From assembly GCF_947507565.1 (NCBI RefSeq), contig NC_089180.1, positions 186,001 to 250,000 on the forward strand: a DNA stretch of 64,000 nt, written 5' to 3'. How positions within the stretch are numbered: position 1 is the first letter of the stretch; each line of letters starts with the position of its first letter. The stretch is from Oscarella lobularis. Lineage: Eukaryota; Porifera; Homoscleromorpha; Homosclerophorida; Oscarellidae. The notes under the pieces are model-generated. The model saw nothing but the letters and a program-made list of their open reading frames with translations. It did no database searches and was not told the origin of the DNA. Of this stretch, positions 40,001-49,645 are shown one piece after another. The translations under genes were made by a program, and so were the position numbers.

Positions 40001-43000
40001 TCCTCATATATGTCAATCACTTGGATTTCCAAGTAGGCAGTCGACGCTGCGTTTCCAATAGAAGCAACAAAGCCTACTGTATGATTTTGTTGCTTCTCGT
40101 AATCCAAAGTTTTGCACGATAAAACGCCAGTTGTACAGTTGATAGCAAACCGAATCGAATCAGTGTCTGAAGTCAGTTGAAAATGAAAGCCGCCTTTGCC
40201 TCCGGTAGATGCAACCAGTGGCTGAAATAAATGTTTGTAAGGCCGGTTTTCTACAACTTTCGTCACGTAGGGAAGACCAAGAAATTGTGGTCGAAAATCT
40301 GGATGAGCGACAAGGCAATCGACAGTCTGTACTCGAACTAGAACAGACGACGAAAGTGAAGGCTCCCCTCGGTCTTTCACAGAAACAAGAAGATCGTAGA
40401 AGGAAGCTCCGTAAAAGGTGTCGCGCTTAGACGTGACGATCCCGTGGATGCTGTCAATGTCGAAGTACGAATCATTGAGTTCGTATGCCACCTGTCCTGC
40501 ACCGCCTTCGTCCACATCGGAAGCCGAAACAACGGCAACTATCTCGTCTCCTTCCGTGCACCGCAAAACGATTCCACTGACGTAATCCGATCTTGCAGCT
40601 GGAGGGTTGTCATTCTCATCCAATACAACGACAATGATATTCATCTCCGAAACCAGTGAATCGATGCTATTGTCTTGCACCGTTAGAGTCAAATTGTACC
40701 ACATCTTTAGCTCGCGATCCAGTTTGGCGAACACTTGCAAGTCACCAGTAGTTGAACTAACAGAAAACAAGCCCATTCCACTGCCTCTGCTCACGTAATA
40801 GTTCAAGACACTCTCAGCGTCGTTGTCTACAGCAGGAAGAGATGACATAAACGTTCCACAACAGACGCTTTCTGTCACGTTGAGAACCGCTAGAGATTGC
40901 CTAAAACGAGGGCGATGATGATTGTATTGAGTGACATTGACAACAATCGTCACAGTGGCCGAGTGATAAGGCGGGGCATCGTCGGTTGTTGCAATGCGCA
41001 ATACATACGAAGAACTCTCAAGAGGCCGAATAGACGTCAAATCTCCCGTTTCAAGTCCCACTTTCCACGTCGAGCCGTCTCCTTGCAGACGATAAAATCT
41101 AAATTCTGTTCCTTCGTCCAAATCCTCAGGTCGTAGTGTCATCAGTCTACCTCCCACAGGAAAATCCTTTCTTACGTTGACGTAGTAGCGACTGGTGGCA
41201 AACGTTGGAGCTTCGTCATTTACGTCAAGCACCGTCAGACAAACGATTGCAGTTGAAGTTCGACGAGGGCTGCCGCAGTCCCATGCTTGGACATTGAACC
41301 GAATCTCGGATATTCGCTCTCGATCAACAGTCGCGTTCAACCGCACTACTCCGCTGGACTCACCAATAGCAACGACTCCGCGTACGTCGCTAGCCAATGC
41401 GTACGTCAGAGCAGAACACCCATCCGGATCAACCGCACTTACAGTTCCGATAACCGTTCCAACGTGGGCGCTCTCCAAAACGTTGAGGTCGTACAAAGAT
41501 GAGGAAAAGACAGGCGCCAACTCGTTGACGTTGCCAACGCTGACAAACCAAACGGCCGTCGTAGTCTTCTGAGGGAAACCAGAATCTTTAGCAATGACGG
41601 TGACATTATAGTCGCTTTGCTCTTCATAATCAAGTGGTGCTACGAGAGTCACAGTCCCGGTAACAGCGTCGATTTGAAAAGGTAGGAGCTCGGCGCTTGC
41701 TTCCAAGAATGCGTAGCGCACCGACGCAGTGCATCCAAAATCTCGATCAATGGCAGTTATTGTCGTCAAAGAAAGACCAACAACAGTATCCTCAGCTACA
41801 GTGGTGGGAAAAAGCCTACGAAAAACCGGAGCGTTTTGATTCACATCATTCACTTGGACGGAAAATAAGAAGACTGTTGAATGAAGCCCGTCACTAACGT
41901 TAACTTGAACGTCATAGGAAGGAAAATTTGCAGTGAGTAGACTCTGCGTCAAAGAAACCAGTCCGCTGCGACGATTGCATATGCAGAAAGGAACAGGCCT
42001 CGTTGTCACTAGTGAATAAGTCAAAATGTCTGCGTCTTCATCTGTAGCAATGACAGTTATAACAGCACTTCCAACAGACGCAAGCTGAGACAAGAAGACC
42101 CGACTTGGCGTAAGACGAGAGATCAGAGGGGAGTGATCATTGGCATTCAAAATGGAGACAGTCACGTGCACATGTCGAGTTCTTTGAACCGCTCCAAAAG
42201 TATCTGAGGCCGTCACAATCAGATGATAGATTTGAATCAATTCATAGTCAACGACGTCGTTCAACGTAATAATTCCTGCTTGATCTACGGAGAAGGCGCT
42301 GTTTACATTTCCATCAACGATTTCATATGAGAGCAGTAAAGAGTCGTGACTTGACGCCGACAATCGACCGACTTCACTGCCAGAGGGCGCCGCTTCATTC
42401 ACCGAAAACGCATACGAAGCATTTTTAAATGTTGGGACGAGCATAGATGCATCATAAACTGTGATGACAACATCAGATGAAGCGGAGTGACGTCCATCTG
42501 TTACATTGACCGATATCCTATAGACTTTCGCTTGAAGTAAAGCGCTGACACTAACGTCACCGTCACTGCTGACTACGAAAGGAAGAACGCCGTCGCCGTC
42601 GTTTCTGACAAGCGAGTACGAGAGGTAATCTCCGTCTGCATCATCGGCCTTCAAACGCGTCACTATTGAGCCCAAAGCAGATACACTTGAAACAGACGGA
42701 GTGAAATGCTGAGTAAAGAATGGAACATTGTCGTTTTCGTTGGAGACGTTAACCCAAATTCTGGCTGAGCTGAGAAAGTGACATGAAGAGCGTACATTGG
42801 TAGCAAACACACCAAAAGAGAAGACTCTGGTCTTCTCGTAGTCAAGCACAGAAGTGGTGAAAATTTGTCCCGTTGCACTGTCAATACGAAAAGGATCGGT
42901 CGCATTTGGACGATTGAAAAACAGACGATAGGAAATCAAACTGTTAACACCGACGTCGTCGTCGTAAGCGAGCACATTTCCAACGTGCGACCCAGCCGGC

Positions 43001-44694
43001 TCATTCTCTCCAATTACCATTTTGTAAACGCTTTGTGAGAAGACAGGTGGCTTTTTGTTTTCATCTTTGACGTCAATCAGAACACTGGTCGAAATTTCAA
43101 ACTGACCATCAGACACTGTTACTGTTAAGTTGTACCTCTGCCGTACCCTTGCATCCAACGAGCGAGCCACAACCAATACACCAGTATCGTGATAAATCTC
43201 AAAAGTCTTTTGAGAATTGCCGTCAGTTATGCTGTAATTGAGCATAGCATTGAGTCCAGTATCACCATCAGCTGCGCAAACTCTAAGGACTGTTGTTCCA
43301 ATCAAAACCGTTTCACTGACAGATGCATGATAGGGAAGATTGCTAAAATGAGGACGATGATCATTCACATCTGAGACAGTAAATACAACAGTCTCAGTAG
43401 TCTCAAGCGGAGGATTCCCACGATCGGTTACTCTTATCAGCAGGCGGTACTGCGAAACAGATTCCCTATCCAACATCGTCGCCGTTTCAACATCATAGAA
43501 TGACGATAGCCATTGTGCCGCCTTAGACGCTGATTTCCGTCTAATATAAAACGTACCTTGATCGTTGCCTTGTTCTATTCTAACATCAACGTCTTCATCA
43601 TCGGTAACTGTTAGGTAAGCGACAACAAATCCAAGATAAGCATCCTCTGGAACAAGACCCTCGTTCTTTGTTCCCGCCGTTCGCTTGAACCTGACGGAGA
43701 GCAACGGAGAATGCCAGTTACTTTCACTAATATGAACGGTAACATTGACTAGTACACTGCGCCTGACAAGGCCGCGATCCGAAGCCTTCACTTGAAAACG
43801 ATGAGTTTGACTTCCACGTTTCCTAATACTCTCTCTGACCAAAAGAACGCCTGTAGAAAAGTCAACAGAAAAAAACGACGAGCCGTTGAGAGAATAGTGC
43901 ACTTCTCCATTGGGACCTATATCCGTATCATGAGCAAACACTTGGCCAACAAACGCTCTCAGTTCAGCCGCTTCAGATATAGAGAAAGTATAGTTGTCTT
44001 GATCAAAACGCGGTGCGTTGTCATTCACGTCATCGACGCCCACAATCACTTGGACACGCGTCGAAAAAACGCCGTCGTACGCCTCAACGGGCAGTCGATA
44101 TTCGCTTCGCGTCTCGCGATCGAGCGATCCAACGAGATAAACATCACCTAAAGCAAAACGTCCAATCATCGAAGAGCGAATAGCAAAGACTTCCGGTGAC
44201 GTCATCAAACGAAAGTCGACGTTTCCCTTCGTATCCTCGTCGAATGCGACGACCGATGCGACGTGCGTTCCAAGCGGTGAATTTTCGTCGAGAAACGCGT
44301 TGACTGGATCGGATACTGCAAATACAGGCGAATTGTCGTTCTCGTCCATGATCGACACTCGAACGAGACAGACGCTTTGAATGATGCCCTGCGGCACCCT
44401 CATACAACGAATAACGACGTCGATGCTCGAAGAAGCTTCGTAATCGAGGCCCAGTCGCGTTAGAACGACGCCATTTCGGAGATTGAACAAAGTCGCGATG
44501 TTTTCCGTTTTCCCGCCTGCGTCATGGAGCGAACAGTTGACGAAGTTTCTGCTTTGACTGAAAAACGACGAGACATTCGCGACGAATGCGTTGGGGACGT
44601 TCTCGCAGACGTTCGACGATCGAATGCACGCTGCGCTTAGCATTGCGCTGAGATACGCAACAGCGAATGCTACAATGAAGCTCAGGCGAAGCAT
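28087..44694 (-). CDS. Giant classical-type cadherin with Fat-like EGF/LamG ectodomain
   Basis: Two exons, 44,694-29,448 and 29,387-28,087, joined across a 60-bp intron in phase, encode 5,515 residues. A signal peptide (MLRLSFIVAFAVAYLSAMLS) is followed by about 40 cadherin repeats, counted by linkers such as DVNDNAP, DENDNSP and DVNDEAP and by LDYE/LDRE motifs. Next come about 11 EGF modules (many CQNGGTC, CLNGGTC), a laminin G domain (GGLVFYN to FEGCIRDVQING), another EGF, a second laminin G domain (FTGCVKDLRLDD), a cysteine-rich EGF-like segment and one membrane helix (VTFAFSLTVITVLLTLIICS). The tail of about 165 residues contains HYEEEGGGED, like the p120-binding core of classical cadherins. 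It then has DSALVFANEGTGVSKAGSLS, like the beta-catenin-binding DSLLVFDYEGSGS...SLS, and a terminal PSFRSLAQVHLDYDDE. It is probably a homophilic or heterophilic adhesion receptor that couples to catenins. Fat4-like is the alternative from the ectodomain alone. Confidence 0.93.
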
Positions 44695-44777
44695 AGCATG
44701 CAGTTACGGTGCGAAACGGTACCGCAGAAGCGCTGCAGAAAAAATCCACGTGAAAGCAGTCTCAGAAGCAACAGTAG
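44695..44777. promoter_or_regulatory. Putative bidirectional promoter, cadherin / plus-strand gene
   Basis: Only 83 bp separate the cadherin start codon on the minus strand from the first plus-strand ATG of the next gene. If that ATG is real, the two 5' regions must overlap. No TATA box is evident. This is position-based inference. Confidence 0.35.
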
Positions 44778-45532
44778 ATGCTCATTAGCGCGCGTGCCCA
44801 GTCCTTGTCCGCCGCCTTTATTACCTCCGAACACGCTCTTCGACTACTGTACGGCGTCGGATTGAACGATTTGATTCAAATCGTCATCGTTCGAGGCGAA
44901 GAGGACGTCGGCGAATCCGGATGCGGAACGGGGGCGTGTCCAAAAGAATCTTCGACGAAGGAAAGCGCGTCTTCTTCGCCGAAAAAGAGACCTCGAGCCG
45001 AAACGGCGGGGAAAGATCAATGGAAATTCCTCGGTACGTTGAATAATGCATTGATCGTCTTTTCATAATAACTCGTGTGTTTTTTTACTAATAGAATTTC
45101 GCCCATTTGATGCCGGAGGAAAATGGATTTTGTTACGAGAGCGTCGAAAAGGATTTGTATAAGGTATTAGTATCTAATTGTTAACTAGTTTATAATGAAA
45201 TGTCGCTTTTTAGCTTGGAGATTGGCTTGAGGCTCGAAATTTGATGATTCAGTACAACAAGTGAGGAGAACACGTAGAATAAATATAACGTTATTAATCT
45301 AATAATTAATATTAGATATGATGATTCTGGCTGGTTGAGATGGTGGCCCCGGATGTTCAGTCAGCAGCCTCGTTTGCGGCGTTGTAGGATTCCTGCTGCA
45401 GCAAAGCTTCCACCAAAACTCGTCAATTCGCCTTACCTACCGACAGCTAGAAAGAAGAGTCAACAAGAGCAGGTGGGTGATAAACGGAATCGCAAAGTAT
45501 CAGTGCCTAGAAAAAAAGAAGACAGAGGATAG
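44778..45532 (+). CDS. Unrecognised four-exon protein
   Basis: Four exon-like segments are visible. The first (44,778-45,032) begins MLISARAQSLSAAFITSEHA and becomes Ser-, Lys- and Glu-rich. The second (45,096-45,163) reads well as NFAHLMPEENGFCYESVEKD. The third (45,214-45,260) reads LGDWLEARNLMIQYN. The fourth (45,317-45,532) reads YDDSGWLRWWPRMFSQQPRL and then a basic tail ending PRKKEDRG and TAG. Exons 2-4 splice in frame. Exon 1 joins exon 2 in a different phase when its obvious GTACG donor is used, so either the start exon is wrong, a base is missing, or the product ends early at the TAA in exon 2. I do not recognise the family. The basic C-terminus could suit a nuclear protein, but that is a guess. 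Confidence 0.45.
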
Positions 45533-45673
45533 AGTACAAATGTATCAACCAGAGATATCTATCTAGTAGAGAGCAATCTATGCTGACTGGATAAAAGGCA
45601 TGCAATATTTTTGATCCATCAAAATTGTGTAAAAAAGTAGAAAAATGCAATGACAAGGGTTTTAGTATACTAT

Positions 45674-46542
45674 TTAGCACGTTGCTCTGCCTCCAGTAAG
45701 ATCAAAACAAACGCCGGTATTGAAACTGGCAAGGGGAGACACGATGAATCGAACGAGAGAGCAGATTTCCTCGATAGTTCCACACCTATAAATAATATTA
45801 ATTAGGAATTCACTGACCAACTGATTTTTACCTTTTCATGGGAATTTTATCCGTCATGTATTTCACCTGTTCCGGCTTCATTCCCTCGACCATAGCCGTG
45901 CGTATGACAGCAGGTGCCACAGCATTCACAGTTATTCCAGTTTCAGTTATTCCGGTTTCAGCGAATTCTTTCCCAATTGCCTTAGCTAGACCGATGGCTG
46001 CAGCTTTGCTTGTGCTGTACGCTGCCATTCCAGGATTTCCCTAAACGTATGCGTCTTCTTCCTTCACAGCAAAACCTTTGTACTGTACCTCCTTTCCAGC
46101 GATTGAAGCAAACAGCAAAACGCGACCGTACTTTCTTTTCTGCATCAGTCGAACAGAATGCTTCGCTATCAAGAAACTCCCCGTGCAGTTCACTAAAATT
46201 TTTGAAGTATTGACAATAATTGTGCGGTTACAATATCCGGGATTTATCTACCTTCCATAACACGATCGAAATCCTTCGTTTCTTCTTCGGTCAGCTTGAT
46301 TCCGTTTGGTCCGACGATTCCGGCGCAATTAATCACGATGTCGAGTCGACCGAGTGTGCTATCGACGTACTCGAGCCCCTCCCGGACCGCATTCTCGTCC
46401 GTCACGTCGACGCGACGACTTTTGACGTTCGTCAGGCCACGACGACCGAAGTCGGCGATCGTCGCCTCTAATTTCGCCTCGATCACGTCGAAAATGAACA
46501 CGCGAACGCGTTTGCGAGCGAGCATCGCCGCAATTCGTCGGC
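45674..46542 (-). CDS. Short-chain dehydrogenase/reductase, N-terminus missing
   Basis: Four exons (46,542-46,252, 46,192-46,089, 46,040-45,832 and 45,785-45,674) encode a FabG-like SDR. I read RRIAAMLARKRVRVFIFDV, then VDVTDENAV, RLDIVINCAGIVGPNG with the NAG motif, FLIAKHSVRLMQKRKYGRVL, the catalytic YSTSK, VNAVAPAVIRTAMVEGM and a C-terminal CFDLTGG. The upstream segment that should hold the cofactor-binding TGxxxGIG motif is not there: the sequence just before RRIAAM is interrupted by a stop, and no upstream exon shows it. A 15-bp tandem duplication gives ETGIT twice in a row in the catalytic half. It is either a truncated gene or one whose first exon is too diverged to see. Confidence 0.7.
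45931..45960. repeat. 15-bp tandem duplication inside the SDR
   Basis: GTTATTCCAGTTTCA is followed at once by GTTATTCCGGTTTCA, with one mismatch. The duplication is in frame and adds five residues just before the conserved VNAVAPA segment. Confidence 0.95.
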
Positions 46543-47047
46543 TCAGTCATTCGCTCCGATAGCCCGGATAAAAAATATCATGAGACAACGTCCAATACGA
46601 AAATATACAATTTCAAAAAAGCGTTGAATCGGTCTTATCAGATATGATCTGATCAACCGTAGTCGTGTCCACCGTGTAGTCGTGTCCGGCAATTCGGCTT
46701 TCGGTAGTGTACCAGAACTGAGGTTCAACACAAGGAGCGCAGCAGGCCGCCGTAGGCAATGTTTTGCATCATCTATCGAAATTAGAGAAAGAGGGAAAGA
46801 TACATTGTAGGTACTGTAGATACAAAGGTAGTACAGTCCAGAGCCCTAGATAAATCAGTCTTCTTAGTGACGTCATAACATATAGAGCGAATGGGCGATG
46901 GTGATGATGATGTGAAGTGGCAGTGGGCGGCTAAGTTGTAAGCATTCTATCTCCCTTTTTTTCTCTAGAATTTCCGGTGACACGCCCCTCCCCCCCCGTT
47001 CCCTAACTAAATACACTTTCCTTTATTCTCTCGCTCGCTTTCTAAAG

Positions 47048-47520
47048 CGCGCCACGTCAGTCAACTCGAGAACTTGAAGCGCCACCTTCCCTTCATTCCG
47101 CGCGATTCGCGAGTTTCAAAGAAGACGATCGTCGAATTGGCGATCGGTTACATACATCAGCTCAAGTGTCAGCTTCGACGAGACGATGGAGAGGAAGGAG
47201 ACGTCGAAGTCAAGGGGAAGCAGAATCGTCGCCGTCTTCGTCGCGGCAGCTGCTCACAGCTTCTACGACATCTGACGTGCCGACTTGGACGCCTACTACG
47301 ACTCGTAACGACTGCATTTGATTGCTACACTACTACTAGTCTTCTTCTGAGAGCGATTCCCTATCGTGTCAGTGTCTTGGTGTGGCGGCGGCGGCGGCGA
47401 CCACGCCCCCGTTTCCGTTTGCAGCCGACTACCACTAAAGACAAGTTGTACAGTACTCTACGCGTAATCGCGTCGTGTCTCTGCGCAATTATGCACGTTT
47501 TTTGTGGTCGAATCGAATAA
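47048..47520 (+). CDS. Helix-loop-helix protein exon
   Basis: After a plausible acceptor (TTTCTAAAG) the frame reads RHVSQLENLKRHLPFI, a loop PRDSRV, then SKKTIVELAIGYIHQLKCQL. This is the two-helix pattern of HLH factors, with the KVSK-x-x-I-L and Y-I-x-x-L signature of the second helix. The frame then turns into an Arg-rich, low-complexity run that may lie past the true exon end. A short upstream ATG frame at 46,890 (MGDGDDDVKWQWAAK) would be a candidate first exon, but its donor phase does not fit. No basic DNA-binding region is seen next to helix 1, so the protein could be Id-like or the basic region could be in an unseen exon. Confidence 0.45.
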
Positions 47521-47601
47521 ACGAGACTCAAACGAGCGTGTCTATGCCGCCGCGCGTCATCAGGTCCGTCAAGAGGAGATACACGCTTACAGTCGCCAGA
47601 C

Positions 47602-47656
47602 CTTCTCCCGTATAACGGGCTTCTCCCTTGACGCCGTATAACGGACTCGGGAGAAG
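47602..47656. repeat. Small inverted repeat with internal direct repeat
   Basis: CTTCTCCCG at 47,602 and CGGGAGAAG at 47,648 are perfect complements. Between them CCGTATAACGG occurs twice. It lies between the HLH exon and the truncated end of ATG3, and its function is unknown. Confidence 0.7.
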
Positions 47657-47708
47657 TTATTCTGGTGACAGGCTACGTCGTCGCGGCTACCTTATTCATA
47701 TATATTCA

Positions 47709-47731
47709 TATATATATATATATATATATAT
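47709..47731. repeat. (TA)n microsatellite abutting ATG3 break
   Basis: The TA run starts two bases beyond the last recognisable ATG3 codon, where the rest of the gene should be. Confidence 0.9.
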
Positions 47732-47732
47732 T

Positions 47733-48923
47733 CATAGTGACAGTCTTATTAGCGTGGTCCTAAGATCCAAAATTCAAAAACATTTACTGCTTTGTGTGAC
47801 TAGTTTTTACCTGGCTTATGTCTTCGAGCATTTTTTTGCGATGAAGAGGTTCTCCGTTCTGTGGAAAAACGTCTAGGTGCTACAGTACTGCGGATTTGCT
47901 ACTTACCTCTTTATATCCAAAGAGCCAAAGCCTTGGCGTCTGATAATATTTATCATAGGTGATGTTCAGATCGTACGTTCTTGTTTGCACTAAGCCGTCG
48001 GCTAGTTCTGCAGCTGAAGCTGCGGCGGATGATTGAGGCTCAAGAGTAGCCTAAAACGAGAAAGAGAAATCAGATATAATAACTATAAACGGTGTAAGAT
48101 CCTACGCTATCCTGTTTGATTTCACCAAGCCCTTTTTCTTCGTATTCTAGGAGAGACAAGCCAGTCTCGCTCTCACAGATTGTCAGGGGGACGATTTACC
48201 TTCCATATCAGCTGCCTCTTCGTCATCGTTATCATCATCTTCAGTAGCAACAGGCAGAGGTTTGCCAGGTGCTACATCCGACTGTACTCAAAAAAATAAC
48301 CAATTGACTATTCCGTACTCCTTCAGAATAATTCGCCCTACCTTTCCTTCTAGCGATATCTCTGCTACTTTGTCTTGCACAACTCCCACGCCTATACATA
48401 TACAGTACATAGGTAGGTGTTACCTAATTGAAAATTACCTTGAAGTTCTGTGTCAACCCAACCGCCGTCTCCATCCTCCTCGTGAATCGCCGTTTCCTTG
48501 ACACCATCCATGGACTCCATTTGCTTGCAACGTTTGTTTTTGGTTACAAGAAATTGCTTATCCTTAGGCAGATATGATCGGGCCTTCGACTCATCCCCAG
48601 CAGACCTCAAGAAAAATGAAATTGACTAGGAAGCCTGCTAAGTTTCGTTTTTGCTCTTGCCAGCTCCAAGTAGGACAATGGTGAACGAGATGATCGCCAG
48701 CCACGACAAACTAGTCAGAAATGAAGAATGCGTTTAGCATTTCTCTGTCTTCTCACCTCGTCTGGCGTAAGTCTTCCGGTTTCTTTGAATTTCGAGTCCT
48801 GCGACAGTTTTTCTGTTAGGTCTAGCAATTTTGCACAAAACCGACTTTTAGTATAGGAGTCAGAGACTCGGCCATGGCCAGAAGTTTGCTCTGGGCCATG
48901 TTCTTCATTCGCTGCATCGCCAT
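47733..48923 (-). pseudogene. ATG3: ATG3 E2-like autophagy enzyme, 3'-truncated
   Basis: ATG3 transfers ATG8/LC3 to phosphatidylethanolamine through a catalytic cysteine. Minus-strand exons give MAMQRMKNMAQSKLLAMAES then LTPILK (48,923-48,846), DSKFKETGRLTPDE (48,798-48,757), FVVAGDHLVHHCPTWSW (48,710-48,661) and [20 protein letters not shown] with the acidic GDGGWVDTE (48,605-48,439). Further exons encode an acidic EAADME stretch, [31 protein letters not shown] then FGYKE (about 47,905), NGEPLHRKKMLEDISQ and DHANKTVTM. There the sequence runs into a TA microsatellite. The downstream segment expected in ATG3, including the HPC catalytic cysteine and the final helices, is not found in the 200 bp before the next gene. 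The intron after SWSW appears to use a GC donor. Either this locus is a broken copy or the assembly lost sequence at the repeat. Confidence 0.82.
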
Positions 48924-48995
48924 TTTGATTCGATCCACTTGCGTTAGCGCGCGTCAAGAAACCCTTATTACCTTGTCATGTGATTTTAGACATTA

Positions 48996-49208
48996 ATGAA
49001 CTCTCGCACACACATTGATCATTTGGAAGGAATCACAGACACAGCGATTCAAGGTTGCAAAGACATCTTTGCCGTCTTGAATCAAAACTGTCAGGGAACG
49101 GACAGAAGAACAGATTGCTACAATAAGCATAGACGCCCGCCCTTTGAATCAATTGTTAGTTTGTTACGAAAGAATTTGACCCTGCTGACGCAATCGATGA
49201 CGCAATAG
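48996..49208 (+). CDS. Small unknown protein, 70 residues
   Basis: An open frame from ATG at 48,996 to TAG at 49,208 lies head to head with ATG3, with 72 bp between the start codons. It begins MNSRTHIDHLEGITDTAIQG and has a short amphipathic pattern. I do not recognise it. It may be a whole small protein, the first exon of a longer gene or chance. Confidence 0.3.
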   Translation: MNSRTHIDHLEGITDTAIQGCKDIFAVLNQNCQGTDRRTDCYNKHRRPPFESIVSLLRKNLTLLTQSMTQ

Positions 49209-49645
49209 GTGGACGCAAAAGGTTTTGGCGCCCACGCTCCCATGGTTACACCATAGATATTTACGCACCAGCCGCGCGCGCGCCGGAAGCTGCATCATCT
49301 CCAGACTGAGAGGTACTGTAAGAATATGGAGTACAGCTACGCGCGTTAGGTTCTAGCTGTTCCTGTCTCTACTCTCTAGTCGTACTCAACTTGTCAACCT
49401 AGTTTCAAGTCTGTTCGACTGGTTTGACTGGTTTCTAATAAGACGTGGACGCTCCCTCTCCGAGCTGACCGACATTTCTGGACTGTTGACAGTTAGTAGG
49501 AGTCTAGGACTCCGCTAGGACCCCCTAATCGGTATTGAGAAACTCTCTCGCCAGCCTAGAGCCTACGCCTCTATTGATATTAACGACTAGTAAGAGTACA
49601 CGTCATATTTTAACGACTAATAAGTGTACACGTCATATTATTGGT
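49209..49645. other. TRAF 5' region
   Basis: About 440 bp precede the TRAF start codon. It is interrupted by stops in all frames until about 49,535. It ends with a 30-bp tandem repeat. No other gene is visible. Confidence 0.4.
49581..49640. repeat. 30-bp tandem duplication upstream of TRAF start
   Basis: Two copies of a unit that begins TAACGACTA and ends GTACACGTCATATT lie end to end, differing at three or so positions. The unit is a multiple of three and in frame with TRAF, so an upstream ATG at 49,535 would translate it as a ten-residue repeat. I prefer the ATG just after it at 49,646. Confidence 0.85.

Noticed and set aside
28087-44694. Calling the cadherin simply FAT4
   Set aside because: The ectodomain fits, but the repeat count is near 40 and the tail has classical-cadherin catenin-binding signatures.
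44778-45066. LAS1-like pre-rRNA processing factor
   Set aside because: A short HALRLLYGVGL resemblance is not backed by any other segment or by exons 2-4.
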